Positions 26,057-32,920 of a DNA stretch of 64,000 nt are shown here, in pieces. The first letter of the stretch is position 1. Every line of letters begins with the position of its first letter. The notes under the pieces were generated by a model. That model did no database searches and was not told the DNA's origin. It saw only the letters and a program-made list of their open reading frames with translations. A program made the translations under genes and the position numbers. The stretch covers positions 5,587,501 to 5,651,500 of the forward strand of contig NZ_JAQGPL010000001.1 in assembly GCF_028826105.1 (NCBI RefSeq). The letters are read 5' to 3'. This DNA is from Paenibacillus humicola (GTDB lineage: Bacteria > Bacillota > Bacilli > Paenibacillales > Paenibacillaceae).

Positions 26057-26875
26057 ATGGAAGCGAGCACAAAAAAGCCGAGCGGACTGCTCCATGTTCA
26101 CAAGATGAACGATCATTTCACGCTGACGCTGTATTCGGCATCCGGCGAGCTGGACGACTACGTCGAGCATTATTGGATCGTAAACTGGGATCTGCGCGGA
26201 CGGGAGCCCTACCTGTCGGAAAATCTTCCTCATCCTTCGGTCCATCTCGTCGTGGAGCCGGGGGTATGCCGGGTTGTCGGGATCGTCAAGGAGAAATTTT
26301 CGTTCGAGCTGAGCGGCCGGGGCTTTGTATTCGGCGTCAAATTCCGGCCCGGCGCCTTTTACCCGCTAACGGGCGTCCCCGTCCGTTCGTTCACCGGACG
26401 GTCCATCGCGGCCGTGGAAGTCTTCGGCCCCGAAACGGCCGAGTGGGAAGCGGCGGTCCGCGCCGCCGAAAGCGACAGCGCACGGATCGCGCTTGCGGAA
26501 CGATTTCTGCGCGGGCGCCTGCCCCGGGAACGCGATGAGACGGCCGGGCTCGTCAGGACGATCGTGGACGTCGTCGCGGCGGACCGCACGATTGCGACTG
26601 TGGATGCCGCGGCGCAGCGGTTCCGCCTGTCGACGCGCATGCTGCAGCGGATGTTCGGCAAATATGTGGGCATCTCGCCGAAGTGGGTTATCGGGCGCTA
26701 CCGTCTGCTCGAAGCCGCCGACCGGCTCGCCGAAGGGCAGTCCGTCGATTGGGCGCAGCTTGCCGCCCGGCTCGGATATTACGATCAGAGCCACCTGATC
26801 AAGGATTTCAAAAGCATCGTGGGTCTCTCTCCCGAGGAATACATCCGCAAAAACACGAAAACCGGCCCCGGTTGA
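26057..26875 (+). CDS. AraC family regulator with DUF6597-like N-terminus
   Basis: 272 residues. The N-terminal domain (LDDYVEHYWIVNWDL, then PHPSVHLVVEPG and GVKFRPGAFYPL) is the DUF6597 type, found in regulators that read small effectors. The C-terminal AraC helix-turn-helix runs about 195-265 (LSTRMLQRMFGKYVG; LAARLGYYDQSHLIKDFKS). The frame extends to 25745, but GAAGGGAG precedes ATG 26057 and upstream codons look non-coding. It converges on the DUF1697 gene; a GC-rich hairpin overlaps its stop. The target is not evident. Confidence 0.87.
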   Translation: MEASTKKPSGLLHVHKMNDHFTLTLYSASGELDDYVEHYWIVNWDLRGREPYLSENLPHPSVHLVVEPGVCRVVGIVKEKFSFELSGRGFVFGVKFRPGAFYPLTGVPVRSFTGRSIAAVEVFGPETAEWEAAVRAAESDSARIALAERFLRGRLPRERDETAGLVRTIVDVVAADRTIATVDAAAQRFRLSTRMLQRMFGKYVGISPKWVIGRYRLLEAADRLAEGQSVDWAQLAARLGYYDQSHLIKDFKSIVGLSPEEYIRKNTKTGPG

Positions 26876-26900
26876 ACGCCGGGCCGGCCATCGTATGCGT

Positions 26901-27461
26901 TTAATTTTTCATACCCTGCGCCAGCTCCACGAGTCTGCTCAGCGTGTTCCAGTTGCGAACCGTCGCCGGCACGCCGAGCTTCGGCAAATTGGCTGCGAGC
27001 TTGGCGTTGCGCACGCTCTGCCGGAACAGCAGATAGACGTCGCGGCCGGCAATCCGGTACTCGTCGTCTCCGTTGTCCGCGGCTGCAAGCTTGGCGATGC
27101 CGGACGCCGGAGGCGCCTCCGGCAGCAGCGCGGCATAAAGCGTCTCCGCGTCCGTATTGGCGGCGGCTTCCGCCAGCACTTCAGCCGTGAACGGGCAGCC
27201 GTGCGCGATCCCTTCCAGCTCCTCCGCCGTCCGCAGGACGGCCGTCAGCGAAATCCCGAATACCGCGGCGATCTGCCCCTCGATCCGGCTGCGCAGCGCG
27301 GCCTCCTCTTCTTCGGACTCGAACAAAATGTTGCCGCTCTGGATATACGTCGACACGCGGGCGAGTCCGATGTCCTCCAGCGCCGTTTTCAGCTCGGACA
27401 TTTTGATTTTATTTTTGCCGCCGACGTTTATTCCGCGCAGCAGCGCGATCCAAATGCTCAT
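26901..27461 (-). CDS. DUF1697 domain-containing protein
   Basis: 186 residues with the family start WIALLRGINVGGKNKIKMSEL, the THIQSGN-like STYIQSGNILFES and a C-terminal ATVRNWNTLSRLVEL. DUF1697 proteins are cytosolic and uncharacterised. ATG 27461 follows GGGGAG. It is 18 bases downstream of the SRPBCC gene and probably co-transcribed. Confidence 0.9.
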   Translation of the reverse strand: MSIWIALLRGINVGGKNKIKMSELKTALEDIGLARVSTYIQSGNILFESEEEEAALRSRIEGQIAAVFGISLTAVLRTAEELEGIAHGCPFTAEVLAEAAANTDAETLYAALLPEAPPASGIAKLAAADNGDDEYRIAGRDVYLLFRQSVRNAKLAANLPKLGVPATVRNWNTLSRLVELAQGMKN

Positions 27462-27479
27462 TTTTCTCCCCGCCTTCGC

Positions 27480-27935
27480 TCAGGACCAGCCGAAATCGAG
27501 CGTACGGCCCGTTTCCACATACGATTTGAGGCTGCTCAGGATGATCGGCCAGCTTTCCTTCGTGCGCTCGTAGGAAGGGTGACCTTCCGGCCAGCGGTCG
27601 TTTACGAGCGTGACTTTCGTGCAGGCGCCCACCGTCTCAAGCGTCAGCGTCACCCTCGTTTCCAGCTCCGCGTGCCGCTCTTGATAAGAGGGTCCGGGAT
27701 GCTCGGTGTAGCTCATCAGTCGATGCGGCTCATATTCGAGTACCGTCCCGTAGACGTGTACCGTTTCGTCCCCGTCATTGCCCGGCCCGACATATTGGTA
27801 AGGAGAGCCGGGTTGGAAGGTCGAATTCAGCACGCACCCGAAAAAGACTGCTTTCGTTCCTTCCGGCGAGACGAGCGCCCTCCATACGTCCTCAGGCTTC
27901 GCTCCGATATAAAGCACATACGTTAAAGCTTCCAT
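27480..27935 (-). CDS. SRPBCC (AHSA1/START-like) domain protein
   Basis: About 151 residues, one helix-grip domain. Family features are YIGAKPEDVWRALVSPEGTK at the N-terminus, the strand HRLMSYTEHP, LTLETVGACTKVTLV and a C-terminal helix (WPIILSSLKSYVETG). These proteins bind hydrophobic ligands in a central cavity; many act in stress responses but the ligand is unknown. The longer frame begins at 27959; ATG 27935 gives the usual N-terminus and has GAAGGGA upstream. Confidence 0.85.
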   Translation of the reverse strand: MEALTYVLYIGAKPEDVWRALVSPEGTKAVFFGCVLNSTFQPGSPYQYVGPGNDGDETVHVYGTVLEYEPHRLMSYTEHPGPSYQERHAELETRVTLTLETVGACTKVTLVNDRWPEGHPSYERTKESWPIILSSLKSYVETGRTLDFGWS

Positions 27936-28113
27936 AGCAGTCCACCATCCCTTCCGCATAATCGAGCTTGTACAAGCAAGTTTTCCCCATTATAGACGAA
28001 ACGAACGACGGTGTATTGTAAAAACGCGACAATTCCCGTTGCCTTTTCGCATGCTTCCCCGGCATAATGTCCATAAAGGAGCTTGTCTTTTTATAAAGGA
28101 GGGGGATGCGGCG

Positions 28114-28809
28114 ATGAGCGTTTTGTTCGATTTGCATCCCGGCGAGGCGCGCGTGCGCCGGCTGGGGGATGCCGACAGCAGGTTTGCCGATTTGGCCCGT
28201 CTTATCGGTCCGCTGTCCGTTCCGGCGCAGGCGGATGCCTTCGCGTTCCTGGTCCGGTCGCTGATCGGGCAGCAGCTTTCCGTAAAGGCGGCGGCGACGA
28301 TCACGGGGCGCGTCCTGCAGCATTGCGGCGAATTGACGCCCGGCGTCGTGCTGGCCGTCCCCGAAGAAAATCTGCGCGCCGCGGGCGTATCGAAGCCGAA
28401 AATCGCCTATGTCAAAGGGCTCGCCGGGCTGACGGAGCGGCAGGAGCTCGATTTTGCGCGCTTCAGCGGCATGGACGACGCCGAAGCGGTCGCCGCCCTG
28501 ACGACGGTGAAAGGGATCGGGCGCTGGACGGCCGAGATGTTTCTGATCTTCGTGCTCGGCCGGGAAAACGTGCTGTCGCTCGGAGATGCCGGACTGCGGC
28601 GCGCTGCCGCCTGGCTGTATAAAGATGCGCCCGGAGGGGAAGACGCCGCGCTCGATCGGCTCGGACGAACCTGGGAGCCGTACCGCAGCATCGCTTCGCT
28701 CTATCTGTGGGAGGCGATCAACCGCGGACATGTCGGAGCCGGCCCGTTCGGGCAATCGCCGGATGCCGCTGCGCGTTCGCGCGGCGGCGGAGGGGAGGGC
28801 CGCGCATGA
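28114..28809 (+). CDS. DNA-3-methyladenine glycosylase II (AlkA-like, HhH-GPD)
   Basis: 231-residue base-excision repair glycosylase removing alkylated purines. LIGQQLSVKAAATI is the conserved GPD entrance; LTTVKGIGRWTAEMFLIF is the helix-hairpin-helix with the DNA-binding loop, and LSLGDAGLRRA holds the catalytic Asp. The E. coli AlkA N-terminal domain is absent, as usual in Gram-positives. AAGGAGGGG precedes ATG 28114. Its stop overlaps the start of an alkyltransferase-like gene (ATGA), forming an alkylation-repair pair. Confidence 0.9.
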   Translation: MSVLFDLHPGEARVRRLGDADSRFADLARLIGPLSVPAQADAFAFLVRSLIGQQLSVKAAATITGRVLQHCGELTPGVVLAVPEENLRAAGVSKPKIAYVKGLAGLTERQELDFARFSGMDDAEAVAALTTVKGIGRWTAEMFLIFVLGRENVLSLGDAGLRRAAAWLYKDAPGGEDAALDRLGRTWEPYRSIASLYLWEAINRGHVGAGPFGQSPDAAARSRGGGGEGRA

Positions 28810-29120
28810 CCCCTTTCACGATGCGCGTGATCGAGATTATCCGGAGCATACCGGAAGGCGCCGTCATGACCTACGGTCAAATCGCCGAGCTCGCGGGAAG
28901 CCGCAGGGGAGCGCGGCAGGTCGTGCGCATCTTGCATTCCTCGAGCCGGAAATACGGCCTGCCATGGCACCGGGTCGTCAACAGCAAGGGCGAAATCGCC
29001 CTGCAGGACGAGGAAGGACGCAGGATGCAGGCGATGTATCTGCGAGACGAAGGCGTCCCCGTCGACGACCGGGGCCGCGTGGACCTGCCGGCCCGGCAGT
29101 ACATTCCGGGGCCGGACTGA
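28806..29120 (+). CDS. Alkyltransferase-like protein (ATL, MGMT fold without the acceptor Cys)
   Basis: 104 residues with the MGMT C-terminal fold (IPEGAVMTYGQIAELAGS; ARQVVRILHSS). The active-site PCHRV of O6-alkylguanine transferases is here PWHRVVNSKG: the acceptor Cys is Trp. This is the hallmark of ATL proteins, which bind and flip O6-alkylguanine and flag it for nucleotide excision repair, without removing the alkyl group. Starting at ATG 28806 it overlaps the glycosylase stop by four bases, so both are translated together. Confidence 0.9.
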   Translation: MTPFTMRVIEIIRSIPEGAVMTYGQIAELAGSRRGARQVVRILHSSSRKYGLPWHRVVNSKGEIALQDEEGRRMQAMYLRDEGVPVDDRGRVDLPARQYIPGPD

Positions 29121-29128
29121 GACGGAAG

Positions 29129-29219
29129 CCGGGCGGCGGACGGTGAGCCGAATTCGGCTGTAAGTGCCGGGCGGCGGACGCAGGGCCCTATTCAGCTGAA
29201 AAGACCGGGCGGCGGACGG
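29129..29219. repeat. Short tandem repeat, 38-base period
   Basis: CCGGGCGGCGGACG occurs at 29129, 29167 and 29205, spaced exactly 38 bases. The bases between are partly conserved (a GCC...ATTC.GCTG pattern in the first two units). It fills most of the gap between the ATL and DinB genes, and the last copy blends into a GC-rich hairpin that could terminate both converging genes. Confidence 0.75.
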
Positions 29220-29244
29220 TAACCGCCCGCGCCCGGCCTTTCCG

Positions 29245-29796
29245 CTACTGCGCGGCCGCCTTCACGGCCGCCAGCCTCGCCCGGACGTCCGCCGGCAGCC
29301 CGAGCCGCAGCTCCAGCTCCTCCTTCTGCCGCAAGTGGTGGCGGAAATGCATCGCCACGAGGCGGTACCACTCCTGCGCATTCAGCCAGCCCAGGCGCGG
29401 ATGCTCCATTTTCATATTCGGGTTCACATCCGCAATCTTGCCCGCCCACTCCTCCATCTTTACCTTCACCAGATCCAGCCCTGCCGCAAGCTCCTCCCTG
29501 CTCTCCGGATTTTTCGGCGTATACTGCGGCGAAGCCGGAACCTTGATTTTGACCGGCGGAAAGGCGTCCAGCCTGAATACCGCTTCGCCCGCCTCCGTCT
29601 TGCCGAGCGGCTGCTCCCGGTCCGCCGATGCGCAGGCCTCCGCATTCCGAAGCTGCATAAACAGGGACGCCCCGATCAGGTGGTGATACAGCTGGCCCAG
29701 CGACCAGTTATCCTCGCTCGCACCCGCCTGCAGCTGCTCCAGGGTATAATGCTCCAGATCGCTTTTGTACGCCTCAATCAATGCGTAAATGTCCAT
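29245..29796 (-). CDS. DinB family protein
   Basis: 183 residues, four-helix bundle of the DinB/YfiT type. Metal-ligand histidines are in QLYHHLIGAS (helix 2) and in AMHFRHHLRQ (helix 4). Family members include thiol transferases and damage-inducible proteins; substrate unknown. AAAGGAGC precedes ATG 29796. Its upstream side faces the tandem palindrome array, so any promoter for it would lie in or next to that array. Confidence 0.88.
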   Translation of the reverse strand: MDIYALIEAYKSDLEHYTLEQLQAGASEDNWSLGQLYHHLIGASLFMQLRNAEACASADREQPLGKTEAGEAVFRLDAFPPVKIKVPASPQYTPKNPESREELAAGLDLVKVKMEEWAGKIADVNPNMKMEHPRLGWLNAQEWYRLVAMHFRHHLRQKEELELRLGLPADVRARLAAVKAAAQ

Positions 29797-29847
29797 TCAA
29801 ACCGCTCCTTTTTTCATAAGGTCTACAGGTTTCATTTTAACCGGGTA

Positions 29848-30107
29848 CCACTGACACCTAACTGTCAGGGTTTACAGGTTTTTCTTATACTGTAACCTTG
29901 ATGCCAGTGCCAAGGTACTGATTTATCTTATTCTGTAACCTTGACATCTCGGTGCCAAGGTTTACTGATTTATCTTACTCTGTAACCTTGACACCTCGGT
30001 GCCAAGGTTTACTGATTTATCTTACTCTGTAACCTTGACACCTCGGTGCCAAGGTTTACTGATTTATCTTACTCTGTAACCTTGACACCTCGGTGCCGAA
30101 GGTTACT
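29848..30107. repeat. Tandem array of imperfect palindromes, 47-base units
   Basis: Copies begin with TGTAACCTTG at 29891, 29934, 29981, 30028 and 30075. The spacing is 43, 47, 47 and 47 bases, and the units at 29981 and 30028 are identical. Each unit holds arms AACCTTGACACC and GGTGCCAAGGTT around TC, then an AT-rich tail ending in ATTTATCTTACTC. A decayed relative with CTGACA/TGTCAG arms lies at 29850-29867, and the right edge decays into GGTTAC/GTAAC pieces to about 30127. No gene occupies 29797-30256. Function unknown. Confidence 0.85.
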
Positions 30108-30180
30108 GGTTGATCTCCTTGGTAACTTACCGTCAGTTGAAGGCGCAGACAAAAATCCGCCGAAATATTTTAAATATACG

Positions 30181-30210
30181 TTGACATGAATATTCCTTTA
30201 AGGGTATATT
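30181..30210 (+). promoter_or_regulatory. SigA promoter with an internal operator palindrome
   Basis: TTGACA (30181-30186), 18 bases, TATATT (30205-30210). A 22-base near-palindrome (30189-30210; arms AATATnCC and GGnATATT around TTAA) fills the spacer and the -10. An ArsR-type repressor is encoded just downstream, so autorepression is the simple reading. Confidence 0.72.
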
Positions 30211-30256
30211 TAGAGCAAGACAAAGAAAACATTGTAAGAAGGAGGAGATTTCAAGG

Positions 30257-30286
30257 ATGAAGCTTGTTATCCGAACTCTCCGATGA
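30257..30286 (+). CDS. Nine-residue leader peptide MKLVIRTLR
   Basis: GGAGGAG at 30241-30247 is the only ribosome site in the transcript leader. It lies nine bases before ATG 30257, which starts a nine-codon ORF ending TGA at 30284-30286. That stop overlaps the ATG of the ArsR-type gene (ATGA), and that gene has no ribosome site of its own. The leader therefore probably delivers ribosomes to the regulator gene by translational coupling. The peptide itself need have no function. Confidence 0.55.
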   Translation: MKLVIRTLR

Positions 30287-30651
30287 ACAGGATCATGCTC
30301 GCCGTATTAGCCGAGCCAGCCCGGTTATCCATGCTCGAGCTGCTCCGCAGAGGCGGCCCGTTAACCGCGGGGGCAATGGCCTCTCGTCTCAGGCTGAACC
30401 GGACGCACGCTGCCAGGCATCTTCGCATTCTAAGACTTGCCGGAATCGTCGAAGCGCATTCGGCCGCCAACCGGCGCGTTTATAAGCTGAAGCCGCGAGC
30501 TTTAGGCATGCTCGGCGATTGGCTCGACCTTTTTCTTGCCGAAGGGGACGATCGATTGGACCGGCTGGACGATTACCTGCACGATCTGCAAAGACCCGCA
30601 GTGATTTTCGAAGCAGACCTGGCGAAGATTTCAAAACGATGGAAGTCATGA
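30283..30651 (+). CDS. ArsR-type winged-helix transcriptional regulator
   Basis: 122 residues. A single winged helix: LAEPARLSMLELLRRGG, GAMASRLRLNRTHAARHLRI (recognition helix) and LAGIVEAHSAANRRVYKLKP (wing). There is no metal-binding Cys cluster, so it senses something other than thiophilic metals. The C-terminal 40 residues are helical and unmatched. It depends on the nine-codon leader for initiation. A DoxX-like membrane protein follows 37 bases downstream and is the probable target, along with itself. Confidence 0.82.
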   Translation: MNRIMLAVLAEPARLSMLELLRRGGPLTAGAMASRLRLNRTHAARHLRILRLAGIVEAHSAANRRVYKLKPRALGMLGDWLDLFLAEGDDRLDRLDDYLHDLQRPAVIFEADLAKISKRWKS

Positions 30652-30688
30652 CGATTGAGGAAAATTAAAAAATCGGAGGGTTCGTAAA

Positions 30689-31117
30689 ATGAAAAAAATC
30701 GCGATTCCGTATTGGATGTTTACCGGGCTGCTGGCGGCGTTCATGTTCTCGGGTTCGATTCCGGATCTTCTCTCCACTCCCGATGCCGTCGAATTGTTTA
30801 ACCAATTGGGGTATCCCGCTTATTTGCTCCCGTTTCTGGGCGTTGCCAAAATATTGGGCGTGATCGCGCTGTTCATCCCCGGATTTCCGCGGGTGAAGGA
30901 GTGGGTGTATGCCGGATTCGTCTACGATTTGGCGGGGGCGATGTATTCCACCTTGGCCAGCGGCGGGCCGGTCGGCGGATCGCTGTTCTTCCTGCTCGGG
31001 TTCGCGATGATAGCCGGCTCCTACATTTACCATCACAGAAGGCTGAAAGCCGCTTCATTCGGCGCCGGCGCCCGGGAGCTTCGCCTGCAGGCGGGAAATC
31101 CGAAATACGCCGAGTAA
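30689..31117 (+). CDS. DoxX-like family membrane protein
   Basis: 142 residues, four hydrophobic helices in the DoxX arrangement: WMFTGLLAAFMFSGSIPDLL, YLLPFLGVAKILGVIALFIP, EWVYAGFVYDLAGAMYSTL and LFFLLGFAMIAGSYIY. DoxX-like proteins of Bacillales sit in the cytoplasmic membrane, and some affect thiol or oxidative stress tolerance. AATCGGAGGG lies about ten bases before ATG 30689. Operon with the ArsR-type regulator; a terminator follows. Confidence 0.88.
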   Translation: MKKIAIPYWMFTGLLAAFMFSGSIPDLLSTPDAVELFNQLGYPAYLLPFLGVAKILGVIALFIPGFPRVKEWVYAGFVYDLAGAMYSTLASGGPVGGSLFFLLGFAMIAGSYIYHHRRLKAASFGAGARELRLQAGNPKYAE

Positions 31118-31143
31118 TCTCGGAGATGTGTGAATAAAGCTTT

Positions 31144-31174
31144 CGCCCGTTCATACGCGAACGGGCGTTTTCGC
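31144..31174 (+). terminator. Terminator after the DoxX gene
   Basis: CGCCCGTT (31144-31151) pairs with AACGGGCG (31160-31167), followed by TTTTCGCTTT. The converging ywbE gene ends just beyond and may share it. Confidence 0.85.
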
Positions 31175-31190
31175 TTTCGCATGACCGGAC

Positions 31191-31397
31191 TTATTCCGGA
31201 CTGCCGCTTACGATTGTCTTCACCCGGCCGACCTCGCCGCTCGTCAGCCTGACTTTGATGCCGTGCGGATGGGTAGGCGAATTCGTCAATAAATCTTTGA
31301 CGACGCCGCGCGTCGTCTTCCCCGTCGGCTGATCCTTCTTCAGCACGATCTCGACAGTCTGGCCCGGCCGGACCTGGGAACGCACTCTTCCGTCCAT
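31191..31397 (-). CDS. ywbE: YwbE family protein
   Basis: 68 residues matching YwbE throughout: VRPGQTVEIVLKKDQPTGK, TRGVVKDLLTNSPTHPHGIK and VRLTSGEVGRVKTI. This small basic cytosolic protein is widespread in Bacillales and of unknown function. ATG 31397 has only a weak ribosome site. The 176 bases to the next gene hold no further ORF with a usable start. Confidence 0.92.
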   Translation of the reverse strand: MDGRVRSQVRPGQTVEIVLKKDQPTGKTTRGVVKDLLTNSPTHPHGIKVRLTSGEVGRVKTIVSGSPE

Positions 31398-31573
31398 GCT
31401 TGTTCACCCGCTTTCCATCTGATGTTCGCTTGCGTGCCGGCACGTGATGCCCGCTTCAGGCTTTCTTATAGCTTAAAAAAATACTGCGGTCAGCGCAACA
31501 AAACAACCATATTCCTCGTCTAACAAGAGAAGGAAATCCGCAACAGGGTAATAAGAAGATGAGGTGACTTTAC

Positions 31574-32734
31574 ATGAAAAAATGGGCAAACCTTGCACTC
31601 GCCGTTCTGCTGTCGGGCGCATTGCTTGGAGGCGTATCTTATATGCCGGGGCAAGCCTCCGCCGATACTGCGGTTACCGCCGGCTGCCGTGCCGACGACA
31701 ACGGGCTGGATCTGAAGACCGTCGCCGATACCGGGAATCCGCATTTCCAGTCCGTCCAATTCCTGAGCGTCAACATCGGACGCGCCGCGGGCAACGGCTT
31801 TATGCTCGGGACCTCGGACGCCGGCTGCCATTGGCAGGCGATCAATAACGAAGGCAAATACGTCTTCACGCAGATGCAGTTCCTGACCAACAAACTGGGC
31901 TACGTGCTCGTGCAGACGGACCCGACCAAACCGGTCAATACGCTGCTCCGCACGGCCGACGGCGGTTCGACGTACAAATGGATTCCGACCGGCAATCATC
32001 CGTTCGGCCGCGTCCGCTTCTTCACGCAGGAGACCGGCTTCGGCTATACCTGGAACGGGGCGTATAAAACGACAAACGGCGGGCAGACGTGGACCAAGGT
32101 GCAGACGCCGGCCAACACCCGGTATACGCAGTTCATTACACCGACCAAGGGCTGGGCGGTCGTCTTCCTGGTCGGAGGCGGCTACCAGGTGCAGAAGACG
32201 ACCGACGGCGGGCTTCACTGGACGAACACGCTGACCGTCAAAGCCGAGGACAGCTTCGGCGGTTCGATCTACGGTACGGACAGCGAAGACGTCTGGGTCG
32301 TCCTGCTTGGCGGCTCCGGCATGACGCAAACCTCGTATTCCGTCTTCCATACGACGAATGCGGGCGCGAGCTGGCAGCAGGTCATTTCGAACCCGACGGC
32401 GGGCGGCGGCCCGGCTCCGGGACCGAAGGCGAAGGCGGGGACGCTTGTCGGACCGACGGGCCGTCCCGACGATATGCAGGTTTTTGGCCGCAGCGCGGCA
32501 TTCCTGGCGGCCGGCAGCCCCGGGTACGAGCAAACCTTCTTCGGACACTCGGTTGACGACGGCAAAACGTGGACCAATCTTTCGTCCGTAACGGGCAGCG
32601 ACGCGAAAATCTCGTTTACGTCGCCGAATAACGGCTATTTGGCCGTGACGGACTCGTTATATCCTTCCGTATTCGGCACGACCGACGGCGGCAAGACGTG
32701 GACGAAGAAATTTTCGCTTCCGACAACGCCGTAA
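31574..32734 (+). CDS. Secreted YCF48/BNR-repeat beta-propeller protein
   Basis: 386 residues. A signal peptide (about 1-30, ending ASA) is followed by repeated blades, each with the YCF48/BNR signature: TSDAGCHWQAI, TADGGSTYKWI, TTNGGQTWTKV, TTDGGLHWTNT, TTNAGASWQQV, SVDDGKTWTNL and TTDGGKTWTKKF, seven in all. It is thus likely a seven-bladed propeller exported to the cell surface or medium. Such proteins bind other proteins or glycans; no sialidase catalytic residues stand out. It is monocistronic with a strong terminator. Confidence 0.85.
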   Translation: MKKWANLALAVLLSGALLGGVSYMPGQASADTAVTAGCRADDNGLDLKTVADTGNPHFQSVQFLSVNIGRAAGNGFMLGTSDAGCHWQAINNEGKYVFTQMQFLTNKLGYVLVQTDPTKPVNTLLRTADGGSTYKWIPTGNHPFGRVRFFTQETGFGYTWNGAYKTTNGGQTWTKVQTPANTRYTQFITPTKGWAVVFLVGGGYQVQKTTDGGLHWTNTLTVKAEDSFGGSIYGTDSEDVWVVLLGGSGMTQTSYSVFHTTNAGASWQQVISNPTAGGGPAPGPKAKAGTLVGPTGRPDDMQVFGRSAAFLAAGSPGYEQTFFGHSVDDGKTWTNLSSVTGSDAKISFTSPNNGYLAVTDSLYPSVFGTTDGGKTWTKKFSLPTTP

Positions 32735-32750
32735 TCTGATCCGTACCCCA

Positions 32751-32780
32751 AGCCCCCGGCTGCGCCGGGGGCTTATTTTG
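32751..32780 (+). terminator. Terminator after the propeller gene
   Basis: AGCCCCCGGC (32751-32760) and GCCGGGGGCT (32764-32773) arms followed by TATTTT. Confidence 0.9.
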
Positions 32781-32834
32781 CATGGATGTTGCCCCGCCTT
32801 TCATACCCTTCATTCACAAATCCTTCTTATCCGG

Positions 32835-32877
32835 AGTGATCGTAATCACAACGCTGCCGCGCTTATTCCGGTACACT
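32835..32877 (+). promoter_or_regulatory. Fnr/Crp-type box and -10 of the hmp promoter
   Basis: AGTGA-N6-TCACA (32835-32850) differs by one base from the Crp/Fnr consensus TGTGA-N6-TCACA. A TACACT -10 lies at 32872-32877 with no recognisable -35. If transcription starts at 32884, the box is centred at -41.5, the classical class II activator position. A Crp/Fnr-family regulator is encoded just beyond hmp. Confidence 0.65.
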
Positions 32878-32920
32878 GCAGGTAAGAAGAACGAAAATGA
32901 TGGAAATGAGGGATTTTAAA

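Noticed and set aside
29891..30107. Possible CRISPR array
   Set aside because: The 47-base units are contiguous and include their own tails; there are no unique spacers and no cas genes.
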